Positions 1 to 7,355 of a DNA stretch of 37,532 nt are shown in pieces. The translations under genes were made by a program, and so were the position numbers. The DNA is from Polaromonas sp. (GTDB taxonomy: Bacteria > Pseudomonadota > Gammaproteobacteria > Burkholderiales > Burkholderiaceae_C). The stretch lies in NCBI GenBank assembly GCA_028292745.1, contig JAQGLT010000044.1:1-37532 (forward strand), in the 5' to 3' direction. Position 1 is the stretch's first letter. Every line of letters starts with the position of its first letter. Below the pieces are notes generated by a model. That model had not been told where the DNA came from. It was given only the letters and a program-made list of their open reading frames with translations, and ran no database searches.

Positions 1-77
1 ATGAACTCGATGCCGTCGATGCCCAGCCGGTTGGCCTTCTCGGGAATCGCTTCGCGGTGGGGTGCTTGCAGGGTCAT
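1..77 (-). CDS. hppD: 4-hydroxyphenylpyruvate dioxygenase, N-terminal fragment (runs off window)
   Basis: Only the first 25 or so codons lie in the window. The minus-strand reading begins MTLQAPHREAIPEK and continues into ANRLGIDGIEF. The LGIDGIEF stretch is the conserved opening of bacterial 4-hydroxyphenylpyruvate dioxygenases, non-heme iron VOC-fold enzymes that turn 4-hydroxyphenylpyruvate into homogentisate in tyrosine catabolism. A good ribosome site, AAGGAG, lies seven bases upstream of the ATG (minus strand, 90-85). The ATG overlaps the stop of the preceding AroE-like remnant by four bases (ATGA), so the two were probably translationally coupled. The metal ligands of the family lie outside the window, so the assignment rests on the N-terminal motif only. 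A related HPPD-like VOC domain, as in QuiC-type dehydroshikimate dehydratases, cannot be excluded. Confidence 0.6.
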   Translation of the reverse strand, partial: MTLQAPHREAIPEKANRLGIDGIEF

Positions 78-223
78 GACGTTGCTCCTTCTTCTTCGTA
101 ACTTAACCGGGCCATGGACCGCAGCACGTCCGGCGTGGTGCTGGGAAATCCGAAAAACTCCAGGTAGGCCGGAATCTGCTCGAACAGCATGTCCGCGCCC
201 ACCTGCACCGGGCAGCCCCGGGT
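74..223 (-). pseudogene. C-terminal remnant of a shikimate-dehydrogenase-like (AroE-family) gene
   Basis: On the minus strand the bases read RGCPVQVGADMLFEQ, then IPAYLEFFGFPS, and run to a TGA at 74-76. This matches the end of AroE-family proteins, where a G-x-x-M-L-x-x-Q motif precedes the last helix; compare GIRMLTPQ in the intact AroE-like protein at 22075-22884. Going upstream, the frame meets a stop at 224-226 just beyond the conserved Arg-Gly-Cys, and the DNA becomes AT-rich. The rest of the gene was therefore removed by a rearrangement near base 224. The stop overlaps the start of the hppD-like gene. This is the fourth AroE-family sequence in the window. The length of the lost part is unknown. 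Confidence 0.6.
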
Positions 224-453
224 TCACTAAATATTTCAAACCTATCCCTTCGTTGAAGTCCCTTGTAGTTCACTCTTGGGCACGAGCACCTTGGAATTAA
301 GAAATGAGGCAAGAAGCCCAACCATTGAAGCGTTACTTTTTTTTAGTAGAAATTTAGACGCTGACGTTTGTTAAGTTGAAGTGTAAGTTTGCTCAAGCAT
401 ATTTTTCTTAGAGCTATTCCAATACACTTCATTGAATATTTTTATACTGAAGG
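224..453. other. AT-rich intergenic region upstream of the LysR gene
   Basis: No gene is recognisable. The composition changes from GC-rich coding sequence to AT-rich DNA at about 224, which I take as the rearrangement boundary that truncated the AroE-like gene. The stretch 340-450 is rich in T and A and presumably holds the promoter of the LysR gene. No confident -35/-10 pair was identified. Confidence 0.4.
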
Positions 454-465
454 ATGAATAGCCCG

Positions 466-1389
466 ATGCCACAGCCTGAAAACAGCACCGGACCCCTTTT
501 CGATATCAAGCTGCTTCGGCTGCTCGATTTGCTCTATCAGACTAGAAGCGTGACCCGTGCCGCAGAGCAACTGGGCCAAAGCCAGCCTACGGTCAGTATC
601 TGGCTGGCGCGTCTGCGCCGAGAAGTAGGCGATCCGCTGTTTGTCCGTACCCCCGAGGGCATGCTGCCGACCCCGCGGGCCGACACGTTGATCGCTACGG
701 TGCGGGAAGTGTTGGAAGGCCTGCGCCGGTTGTCGGAATCAGAATCACAATTTGACCCGACCACGGCCCGGCGCGAATTCCGCATTTTTATGACCGATGC
801 TAGCCATATCACGCTGTTGCCCCGCCTGTTTACTCATGTGCGCGCGTTGGCGCCGCAGATCCGGTTGGAAGCGACCACTATTGATGCGCAGATGGCGCCA
901 GCGCTGCAGTCGGGCGAGGGCGACCTGGCTTTGGGACTTGTGCCTGGATTAGAGGCCGGCTTTTACCAACAGACGTTGTTCGCGCAGGACTGGATATGTC
1001 TGTGCAATCCGCGCAACCTTGCCATCGGCAGCGGCTTTACGGCGCAGGACTATGAAGCGCAGCCCCATGTCGGCGTCGTATCCGGGACCGGCTACCAACT
1101 GCTCGACACGGCGTTGAAAGATCAGGGAATCATCCGGCGCGTGCTGTTGGAGTTACCCGGCTTTCTCGGCCTTTCGGCTATTTTGTCCACCAGCGACCTG
1201 GTCGCCACCCTGCCCCGTCATATCGGCGAAACGCTGGCCCAAGCCGCTGGCCTTCGCATCCTACCCTGTCCCGTCGCGATTGCAGGATTCACCGTCAAGC
1301 AATACTGGCATGCGCGATACCACCATGACCCAGGTAACCGTTGGCTGCGCGGCCTGTGTGCAGATTTGTTCATGCAAAACCAGGTGTAG
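466..1389 (+). CDS. LysR-family transcriptional regulator
   Basis: The protein is about 307 residues, the normal LysR length. An N-terminal winged helix-turn-helix (roughly residues 10-70, including SVTRAAEQLGQSQPTVS and the LFVRTPEGMLPTPRA wing/linker typical of the family) is followed by a periplasmic-binding-protein-like effector domain. An in-frame ATG at 454 exists, but the GAAGG purine run at 449-453 abuts it directly. The ATG at 466 has about 12 bases of spacing, so I prefer 466; the difference is four residues. The closest family look is NodD/LinR/NahR-type LysR proteins that regulate aromatic catabolism, but the effector cannot be read. It faces the same way as the catabolic run starting at 3129 and may once have controlled it; an IS element now lies between them. 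Confidence 0.85.
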   Translation: MPQPENSTGPLFDIKLLRLLDLLYQTRSVTRAAEQLGQSQPTVSIWLARLRREVGDPLFVRTPEGMLPTPRADTLIATVREVLEGLRRLSESESQFDPTTARREFRIFMTDASHITLLPRLFTHVRALAPQIRLEATTIDAQMAPALQSGEGDLALGLVPGLEAGFYQQTLFAQDWICLCNPRNLAIGSGFTAQDYEAQPHVGVVSGTGYQLLDTALKDQGIIRRVLLELPGFLGLSAILSTSDLVATLPRHIGETLAQAAGLRILPCPVAIAGFTVKQYWHARYHHDPGNRWLRGLCADLFMQNQV

Positions 1390-1668
1390 TCGACGCAGTA
1401 ATCAACATGGCGTCCACCACTAGCAAATCTTTCTCAGACCGCCATAAAGAAGGCGATAAACCAGACCTAGCTAATGGATCGGGCCTGGCGCACGGTAACC
1501 CACACTAACTGGCGCCAAAATAATCAATATCAGCAACTCGGCCATGTTGAGCCAGTTGAGTTGAACTATTTTTCCACCTTGCGCTTGTGCCGGTATTTTG
1601 ACAAGGGTTGGTGTTCAACTGAAATCTCGGCCGGTGGCGTGCCGGCCGGCGTAAACAGCTCAACAAAG
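1390..1668. other. Intergenic region between the LysR gene and the IS element
   Basis: No convincing gene. A short minus-strand reading, ending PLSKYRHKRKVEK with a stop near 1570, looks like the tail of some coding sequence and continues up to the IS boundary, but I cannot name its family. The sequence directly abutting the IS is AAAG (1665-1668), the left target-site duplication. Confidence 0.3.
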
Positions 1669-1752
1669 TGACGTCCCTCCCGAATTCCGGACTATTCAAA
1701 ACTGGAGGTAGGGTTGCTTTCCGGCAAGCCCGAAGGGGCGCAAGGAGAAGCA

Positions 1753-2020
1753 ATGAAGAGGTCGAGATTTTCAGAGGAGCAGATCGCCTACGCGCCGCGG
1801 TTGGCTGAGTCAGGCACGCCGGTGGTCGATGTGTGCCGGCAGATCGGCGTGTCAGAGGCAACGTACTACACCTGGAAGAAAAAATTTGGCGATTTGGGGG
1901 TGAGTGAACTCAAACGTTTACGCATGCTCGAGGATGAGAACGCCAGGCAGAAAACGCATCGTGGCAGACCTGACGCTCGACAAGTAGATCCTGTAGGAGG
2001 TGGTACGAAAAAAGCTCTGA
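1753..2020 (+). pseudogene. IS3-family transposase OrfA, disrupted
   Basis: Starts MKRSRFSEEQIAYAPRLAES after an AAGGAG ribosome site and carries the IS407-group helix-turn-helix (VCRQIGVSEATYYTWKKKFG) and the leucine-zipper-like tail (LRMLEDENAR). After codon 66 or so there is one extra A near 1952 compared with the expected AAA-CGC reading. In the restored frame, two expected Gln codons are TAG (both between 1985 and 1996). The A6G heptamer at 2008-2014 is the programmed frameshift site of this group, and the normal OrfA stop follows at 2018-2020. Intact OrfA would bind the element ends. Confidence 0.75.
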
Positions 2021-2883
2021 AGGCTGTCAAGCGGCGTGAGTTGGCAGCTTGGGAATGCCAAGAGCGCTACCAAGGTAAGTGTGCGGCGGTCGTGCCGATT
2101 GGCGCGACTGCAGCCCTCGGTTTGGCACCAAAAGAGCGAGGCACGCGATCAAAGCGCGCTGCGCCTGCGTATCCGGCAGAATCGCCATGGACCGTCCACG
2201 GTTCGGCTATTTGCGTGTGCAGGTCATGCTCCGGCGTGAGGGCTGGCCGGTCGGCAAAAAGCGTGTCTATCGGCTGTACCGGCTCGAGGGCTTGCAGCTT
2301 CGCATGAAGGTCAAACGCTTGCTAAGCGCATCAGTCTGCTTCGGGGCCAACCTGCTCAGGCTACGGGACCAAACGAGCACTGGAGCTAAGGACTTCGTGC
2401 ACGACCAGATGCCGGGTGGCAGGGCGTTTCGGGTGCTAACTGTGGTTCGCGCAGTGGAGTCGCCAGAAGTGTGTCTCTAGAGGCCAACTTCCGGCTCACA
2501 GGTCGGTGTGTCGGCAAGGCGCTGGACGAGGCTGCAATGGCGCGTGGCTTGCCTAAGGCGATCACGGTCGACAATGGCACGGAATTTACCTCCAAGGCGC
2601 TTGGGTGTTTAGGCTTGGCGACGCGGTGTAAAGCTCGACTACACGAGACCTGCAAAGCCCACCGACAATGGGCTGATCGAGTCGTTCAATGGTCGGCTGC
2701 GCGATGAATTCCTGAACGTCCATGAGTTCATCACAATGCTCGATGCGCGTGAAAAGTTGCTAGCCTGGCTAGCATGACTACAACCATCATCGCCCGCATG
2801 GCGCGCTCGGCCATCTGACCCCGAGTGAGTTCGTCAGAAAGAGGTCAGATCAACAACTGGAAAGCTGCCCAACTCCAGTTTAG
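2008..2883 (+). pseudogene. IS3-family transposase OrfB (DDE integrase), frameshifted
   Basis: Pieces of OrfB are spread over three frames: KALKAVKRRELAAW (2011 on), VSVRRSCRLARLQPSVW (about 2078), RFGYLRVQVMLRREGW (about 2196), KDFVHDQMPGGRAFRVLTVV (about 2388), GLPKAITVDNGTEFTSKAL (about 2550), ESFNGRLRDEFLNVHEF (about 2680) and a C-terminus ending at a TAG at 2881-2883. The second catalytic Asp (VDNGTEF) and the catalytic Glu (ESFNGRLRDEF) are still legible; the segment around the first Asp has mutated. At least four frame changes and a TAG or TGA in the C-terminal part rule out function. Confidence 0.8.
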
Positions 2884-3128
2884 AAGTGACCGGATATGGG
2901 GGAGACGTCAAAAGAGGGCTCCTTCTCGCTGGAAATGTGAGCCCAGACAGGGGTCGGTATGTCTAGTAGGTTTGAGCGATATTGCTCCATTAATGATGCT
3001 CAAACTGCATAACTATAAAAAATATTAATGACGTGTATTGCTCACGTGTTATTTGCAACATAACAGTCAAAACCTACTATTACTCCCTACGAACACGCCA
3101 GCAATGCTTTTGAACATGGAGACGAGTT

Positions 3129-4067
3129 TTGAAAATATGTGTATTGGGCGCCGGTGCCCTGGGCTGCGCCATCGGCGGTGTGCTGACTGAAGCAGGGAAC
3201 GAAGTCTGGCTGCTCAACCGGGGGCAAGTCCATGTCGATGCAATGAACAAGTGTGGGCTGGTGATGCGAGAAAACGGCATTGATCGCGCTGTGAGAGTTC
3301 GGGCCACCACTGATTGCCAAGAGATTGCACGATCCACCGGCCCGGTCGAGCTGATCATCGTACTGGTCAAGTCCTTTCATACCCGCGCGGCGATTGAAGC
3401 GGCCCTGTCCATCGTGGGCAAAGGCACATCGGTGATGTCCTTGCAAAACGGCCTGGGCCACGAAGATACCTTGGCCGAAGTGGTCGGTCCTCAGAAGGTG
3501 TTGGCCGGCAAAACTTACGCAGGCGGCGTGATGCTCGCGCCTGGCCACATCATTGTCGGCACACGAGACAAGCAGACGCACATTGGTGAACTTGACGGCA
3601 GTATCACCGACCGGGTGCGCCGCATCGCCGATACCTTTAACCAAGCCGGCCTTGCCACCGCTGTCAGCCCCAACATCACAGGGACGATGTGGGACAAGCT
3701 CCTGATCAATGTTGCGACGGGGGCCATGAGCGGCATCACCGGCCTGAACTATGGTCAGTTGTACCAAGTGCCTGAAATCGAGGCCTGTGCCCTGGCTGCC
3801 GTAGCTGAGGCAATGGCCGTGGCAAAGGCTAGCAGCATTGCCCTATCAATTAGCGATCCGCGCCAGCCCTGGGTAATGGCAGCGGCTGGCCTGCCGCCTG
3901 AATTTAAAGCCTCAATGCTGCAAAGCCTGCAGAAAGGTTCGGTGACCGAGATCGATTACATCAACGGCGCGGTAGTGCGCCAGGGCGCGAAGGTCGGCGT
4001 CCCGACGCCTGTCAACCAAACGCTGATAGCTTGCATCAAGGGCATCGAACGGCGTTTTCCGGCCTGA
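3129..4067 (+). CDS. Ketopantoate-reductase-family (PanE/ApbA-like) 2-ketoacid reductase
   Basis: The protein is 312 residues, typical for the family. It begins MKICVLGAGALGCAIGG, the N-terminal NAD(P)-binding Rossmann fold (GxGxxG at 7-12). Lys81, Lys190 (MWDKLLINV), Asn194 and Glu274 (EIDYINGAVV) match the conserved catalytic and substrate-binding residues of E. coli PanE. The start is a TTG at 3129, supported by GGAG at 3118-3121 with seven bases of spacing; no ATG is suitably placed. No other pantothenate gene is nearby. It heads a run of catabolic genes, so I infer reduction or oxidation of another 2-keto/2-hydroxy or 3-hydroxy acid rather than a role in vitamin synthesis. Confidence 0.8.
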   Translation: MKICVLGAGALGCAIGGVLTEAGNEVWLLNRGQVHVDAMNKCGLVMRENGIDRAVRVRATTDCQEIARSTGPVELIIVLVKSFHTRAAIEAALSIVGKGTSVMSLQNGLGHEDTLAEVVGPQKVLAGKTYAGGVMLAPGHIIVGTRDKQTHIGELDGSITDRVRRIADTFNQAGLATAVSPNITGTMWDKLLINVATGAMSGITGLNYGQLYQVPEIEACALAAVAEAMAVAKASSIALSISDPRQPWVMAAAGLPPEFKASMLQSLQKGSVTEIDYINGAVVRQGAKVGVPTPVNQTLIACIKGIERRFPA

Positions 4068-4092
4068 AACCCAACAAAGTGAGTAACTACAC

Positions 4093-4491
4093 ATGACCTA
4101 CATTAACCAGTCCTATGTCGAGCATGTCGCGGTGCGGGTAAAAGACATCCACTGGCATATCAACTTCTTTAGAGAAGTGCTTGGCATGGACGTGCGCGAG
4201 ATTGACGGCCCTGCCGAAGCACCCAACCAATACTGGACGATCGGCGGGATGCAACTCATGAGTACGCCGGACTTTGAGGCGCCGCCCTCAAACGACGCCG
4301 GCTGGCTGGCGCATCTGGGAATCATGGTGCAAGACCTGCAAGGCGCACTGACAGAGGCGCAGAAGTGGCAAGTCAAGCCTCTGCCCCAGGGCCCTAATTG
4401 GCTGCAACTGCCCGATGGGCTGGCGATCGAATTGATCCAGGCCGATGGCAACAGCGTGGCTGAGGCCCTGGCGATCAAGTCCCGGGCCTGA
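4093..4491 (+). CDS. VOC-superfamily (glyoxalase/dioxygenase fold) protein
   Basis: The protein is 132 residues, a single two-module VOC domain. The four metal-ligand positions of glyoxalase I-type VOC proteins are filled: His11 (VEHVAVRV), Gln54 (GGMQLMS), His74 (LAHLGIMV) and Glu113 (LAIELIQ). It is therefore probably a metal-dependent enzyme (lyase, epimerase or isomerase) rather than a binding-only relative. It lies 25 bases after the PanE-like gene, with GTGAG upstream of the ATG, and is followed closely by the MaoC gene, so co-expression is likely. The substrate is unknown. Within a CoA-linked pathway, a methylmalonyl-CoA-epimerase-like or lactoyl-type role would be plausible, but no residue decides it. 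Confidence 0.75.
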   Translation: MTYINQSYVEHVAVRVKDIHWHINFFREVLGMDVREIDGPAEAPNQYWTIGGMQLMSTPDFEAPPSNDAGWLAHLGIMVQDLQGALTEAQKWQVKPLPQGPNWLQLPDGLAIELIQADGNSVAEALAIKSRA

Positions 4492-4527
4492 CCCGCTTTG
4501 TCCATTTTCAAATCTAGGAAACATCCC

Positions 4528-5010
4528 ATGCCAAAACCGAATATCCAGTTCACCACATCCGAGAAATACTGGGACGATGCCAAAGTCGGTGACGAATGTA
4601 CCAGCCCGACTTACCAGGTAACGGCTGAGCGCATTGATGCCTATGCCGAGCTGACTGGCGATTTCACGCCCGTGCATGTGGACGAAGACTATGCCAACGC
4701 CTCTCACTTTGGCTGCCGCGTTGCGCATGGCCTGATGGGTTTGTCGGTCGCGGACGGGTTGAAGACGCAATGCGAATACCGATTTTTGCCCGGCATGTCG
4801 CTGGGCTGGACATGGGACTTTTTGCTGCCCATCAAAATCAACGATGTGCTGCATGTCCGGTTTCGCGTGGAGAGCATGCGCGCGTCGAAAAGCAAGCCGG
4901 GCTGGGGCATTGTGGTGCTGCCGGCAGAGCTGTTCAATCAGCACGGCCAGGTGGTCCAAAAGGGCGAGCATCGCCTGATGGTGCCGCGTCGTCCAGCACC
5001 CTCTGCCTAA
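4528..5010 (+). CDS. MaoC-like (R)-specific enoyl-CoA hydratase
   Basis: The protein is 160 residues with a hot-dog fold and the hydratase-2 motif YAELTGDFTPVHVDEDYA. Asp45 and His50 correspond to the catalytic Asp/His dyad of (R)-specific enoyl-CoA hydratases. The segment CRVAHGLMGLS after it is the usual MaoC continuation. The start is the ATG at 4528 with AGGAA at 4516-4520; a TTG ten codons upstream has no ribosome site. The enzyme would hydrate a trans-2-enoyl-CoA or dehydrate an (R)-3-hydroxyacyl-CoA in the cytoplasm. It is separated by 60 bases from the CoA-transferase gene that could supply its CoA thioester. Confidence 0.82.
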   Translation: MPKPNIQFTTSEKYWDDAKVGDECTSPTYQVTAERIDAYAELTGDFTPVHVDEDYANASHFGCRVAHGLMGLSVADGLKTQCEYRFLPGMSLGWTWDFLLPIKINDVLHVRFRVESMRASKSKPGWGIVVLPAELFNQHGQVVQKGEHRLMVPRRPAPSA

Positions 5011-5031
5011 AACTTGCTAATTAGTTAATAG

Positions 5032-5048
5032 CTGTATACGTAATACAG
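5032..5048. promoter_or_regulatory. Short inverted repeat upstream of the class III CoA-transferase gene
   Basis: The bases read CTGTA-TACGTAA-TACAG, a 5-bp inverted repeat around an A/T-rich centre, in the only sizeable AT-rich gap (5011-5070) of the plus-strand operon. It could be an internal operator or promoter element. No protein match is implied and the repeat is short enough to occur by chance. Confidence 0.25.
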
Positions 5049-5070
5049 GTAATCGCCAGGAGCACTCCGC

Positions 5071-6321
5071 ATGTCAAACTCGAGCAAAAAAAGATCCACC
5101 CAGGCGCTACCGCTGGCCGGCATTCGCGTGATCGACTACAGTCATTTCCTGGCCGGTCCGCATATGTCGCGCTGCCTTTCGGCGATGGGTGCCGAGGTCA
5201 TCAAGGTCGAGCGGCCCGTTGCCGGCGATACCGGTCGCGCAAGCCCGACAATGGTCCAGGGGCAAAGTGGCTACTTCATGCAGCAAAACATGGGCAAGAA
5301 GGGCCTGTGCATCAACCTGCGCGACCCACGCGGCTTGGAGATGATGCACAAGCTCACCGACAGCGCCGACGTGTTCGTCGAGAACTACCGACCCGGTGCT
5401 CTGGACAAGCTAGGCCTGGGCTATAGCGAACTTTCCGCCCGTAACCCGAAACTGGTTTACTGCTCCGTGTCGGCGTACGGCCATACTGGACCGGACTCGC
5501 ACCGGCCAGGGTTTGGTCTGATTGCGGAGGCCAAAAGCGGGGCCATGTCGCTTATCGGCGTGCCCGGTGAGCCGCCGCCGCTGTTTCGCATGCCGATCGC
5601 CGACATGTATGCTGGCATGCACGGAGTGTCGGCCATTTGCGCTGCGCTGTTTGGACGTGTGAACAGCGGACTTGGCCAGCACATCGACATCGCCCTGTAC
5701 GACTGCATGATTTCCATGCACGACTTCGCCGTCCAAAGCTATCTAATGAGCGGCGGCACTGAAATGCCGGTACAGACCGGACACGATTTACCGCAGAGCA
5801 CGGTGTATGGTGTGTTTACAGCAAAAAACGGCTACCTGGTGATTGCTGCGCAGATGACCGACACCTGGAAAAGCCTGGCGCGATTGATTGGCGGCGAAGC
5901 CTATGCGGCAGATGCCAGCCTGCACAGCCAGGCCGGGCGTAACGGGAGCCGGGAATCGATTTTAGCGAAGGTCCGGGCATGGACGCTGGCGCAAGAATCC
6001 AGCGAAGCCTGTTGTGCGATGCTGGACGCCGCCGGGGTGCCCGCCGCGCCGGTGCAAACAATTGACAAGGTGCTGAGTGACCCGCAAACTTTGGCGCGTG
6101 AGATGGTGATCGAACAAAATCATCCGGTACTAGGCAAGATCAAGCTGCCCAATCTGCCATTTCGCTTTTCCGGCTGTGACACCTCGCCGAGCGGACCTGC
6201 GCCGATGCTCGGCCAGCACAACCGCGAGATTGCTACCAGCGTAGGCTATTCGGAACAGGATATCGACACCTTTGTCAGTGAAGGCGTTTTGTACGCTGAA
6301 GAATCGGTCAGCGGCTTGTGA
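5071..6321 (+). CDS. Class III (CaiB/BaiF, Frc-type) acyl-CoA transferase
   Basis: The protein is 416 residues, the standard length. The N-terminus PLAGIRVIDYSHFLAGPHMSR and the repeated motifs AEVIKVERP, FVENYRPGALDKLGLGY and YCSVSAYGHTGP are diagnostic of the family. Asp178 (MPIADMYAGMHG) is the catalytic aspartate that forms the acyl anhydride intermediate (Asp169 in formyl-CoA transferase). AGGAG at 5058-5062 gives a clear start. It would move CoA from a donor such as succinyl-CoA to a carboxylic acid, activating it for later steps. The stop is 15 bases before the AroE-like gene. The substrate is not readable; relatives act on oxalate, carnitine, benzylsuccinate, mesaconate and phenyllactate. 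Confidence 0.88.
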   Translation: MSNSSKKRSTQALPLAGIRVIDYSHFLAGPHMSRCLSAMGAEVIKVERPVAGDTGRASPTMVQGQSGYFMQQNMGKKGLCINLRDPRGLEMMHKLTDSADVFVENYRPGALDKLGLGYSELSARNPKLVYCSVSAYGHTGPDSHRPGFGLIAEAKSGAMSLIGVPGEPPPLFRMPIADMYAGMHGVSAICAALFGRVNSGLGQHIDIALYDCMISMHDFAVQSYLMSGGTEMPVQTGHDLPQSTVYGVFTAKNGYLVIAAQMTDTWKSLARLIGGEAYAADASLHSQAGRNGSRESILAKVRAWTLAQESSEACCAMLDAAGVPAAPVQTIDKVLSDPQTLAREMVIEQNHPVLGKIKLPNLPFRFSGCDTSPSGPAPMLGQHNREIATSVGYSEQDIDTFVSEGVLYAEESVSGL

Positions 6322-6336
6322 ATCAGGAAGGCCGTC

Positions 6337-7164
6337 ATGACCGACCAATACGCTGTTATCGGCAACCCTATCGGGTTTAGCAAGTCCCCCTTGATCCATA
6401 GCATGTTTGCCAAAGCCACCGGCCAGAACATGGACTACACCACCATCGAAGGACCGCTAGGCGGATTCGCCGGCGCGATCGATGCGTTTCGAGCCTCCGG
6501 CGGCCAAGGCCTGAACATTACCGCACCGTTCAAGCTCGATGCCTTTGCCTATGCCACCGAGCGCTCCGAGAGGGCGCAGCTTGCTGGCGCTGCTAATGCA
6601 ATAAAGTTTGACGGTGACCGCGTGCTGGCCGAGAACTTCGACGGTGTCGGCTTGGTGCGCGACGTGGTTTACAACCTGAACTGTCCGCTCAAGGGCAAGC
6701 GGGTGCTGCTGCTGGGCGCGGGCGGCGCGGCACGTGGGGCGTTGCTGCCGGTTTTGGCACAGGGTCCAGGCGAGCTGGTCATTGCCAATCGCAATCTGGA
6801 TAAGGCCAAAGAACTCGCCTGCATCGGTGCAGCATCAGGTATTCACATAGTGCGTGGATGCGCCTATGCCAACTTGGTCGGGCAGACGTTTGACATAGTG
6901 TTCAATGCCACGTCGGCCAGTTTGCGCGCCGAACTACCGCCGGTGCCGGCCAGCGTATTCGACCCGGGCTGCTTGGCTTATGAGCTGGCCTATGGCAAGG
7001 GACTCACGCCCTTCCTTCGCCTGGCACAGAACGCTGGTGTGCAACAGCTGGCCGACGGCGTTGGGATGTTGGCCGAACAGGCGGCCGAGGCGTTCAAATG
7101 GTGGCGCGGCATGCGGCCCGATACACGTGCCGCGATCAAGGTGCTGACCGTTGCGCTGGTTTAA
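6337..7164 (+). CDS. Shikimate-dehydrogenase family protein 1 (serine pair retained)
   Basis: The protein is 275 residues, close to the usual 270-290. The substrate-binding domain carries GNPIGFSKSPLIHSMF with Ser15 and Ser17, which bind the shikimate carboxylate in AroE, then Lys66 (NITAPFK), Asn88, Asp102 (ENFDGVGL) and Gln248 (GMLAEQ). The usual N-T-D-G is N-F-D-G here. The nucleotide domain has GAGGAARGALLP and ANRNLDKA, an NR motif that points to NADP(H). AGGAAG at 6325-6330 supports the start. It lies inside a catabolic operon rather than with aro genes, so quinate/shikimate-type dehydrogenation in catabolism is at least as likely as aromatic amino acid biosynthesis. It is the most canonical of the three paralogs here. 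Confidence 0.85.
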   Translation: MTDQYAVIGNPIGFSKSPLIHSMFAKATGQNMDYTTIEGPLGGFAGAIDAFRASGGQGLNITAPFKLDAFAYATERSERAQLAGAANAIKFDGDRVLAENFDGVGLVRDVVYNLNCPLKGKRVLLLGAGGAARGALLPVLAQGPGELVIANRNLDKAKELACIGAASGIHIVRGCAYANLVGQTFDIVFNATSASLRAELPPVPASVFDPGCLAYELAYGKGLTPFLRLAQNAGVQQLADGVGMLAEQAAEAFKWWRGMRPDTRAAIKVLTVALV

Positions 7165-7355
7165 AAAGCATTACGTGAGCAGGTCAACATCAACAGTGTC
7201 GATCGGCATGAGGTTCATGGTCAACGTAATAGATGACCAGCAGACCCGTCATCGGCATGGTGGCACCGCTCGGTGTCAAACCGCGCAATGTGACCAAATC
7301 GGTCTACCGCGCTCGCGCTGCTTTCCGCAACTAATATTTCTATCGGACCTTTTCC
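7165..7355. other. Gap between aroE-like gene 1 and livH, with a 33-codon reading frame
   Basis: Between the AroE-like gene and livH there is one short plus-strand frame, 7233-7334, reading MTSRPVIGMVAPLG and ending RARAAFRN. It has no clear ribosome site and no family I recognise. It may be a remnant of a lost gene or chance. No strong ribosome site precedes livH either (TCGGACC only). Confidence 0.3.

Larger units (their letters stand above)
1669..2910 (+). mobile_element. IS3-family (IS407-group) insertion sequence, decayed
   Basis: The element is 1242 bp, the usual size for the group. Its ends are imperfect inverted repeats of about 37 bases: the left end (1669-1706) starts TGACGTCCCTCCCGAATTCC, and the right end (2874-2910) read in reverse starts TGACGTCTCCCCCATATCC. 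Both finish inwards at ACTGGA/TAAACTGGA. Four-base duplications AAAG flank it exactly (1665-1668 and 2911-2914), as expected for IS407-type elements. Inside are recognisable orfA and orfB reading frames with stops and frameshifts, so the element is dead on its own but could in principle be moved by an intact relative. It sits between the LysR gene and the catabolic run at 3129. Confidence 0.85.

Noticed and set aside
1474..1671. 65-codon plus-strand frame between the LysR gene and the IS element
   Set aside because: No ribosome site, unusual composition, and it ends exactly at the IS border; probably chance.
3031..3047. ACGTG-7-CACGT repeat upstream of the PanE-like gene
   Set aside because: Only a 5-bp stem in A/T-rich DNA; it could be a LysR site but is too short to claim.
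3087..3767. 226-codon minus-strand frame opposite the PanE-like gene
   Set aside because: Shadow frame produced by GC-biased third positions; no family resemblance, no ribosome site, and the plus strand encodes a protein with all catalytic residues.
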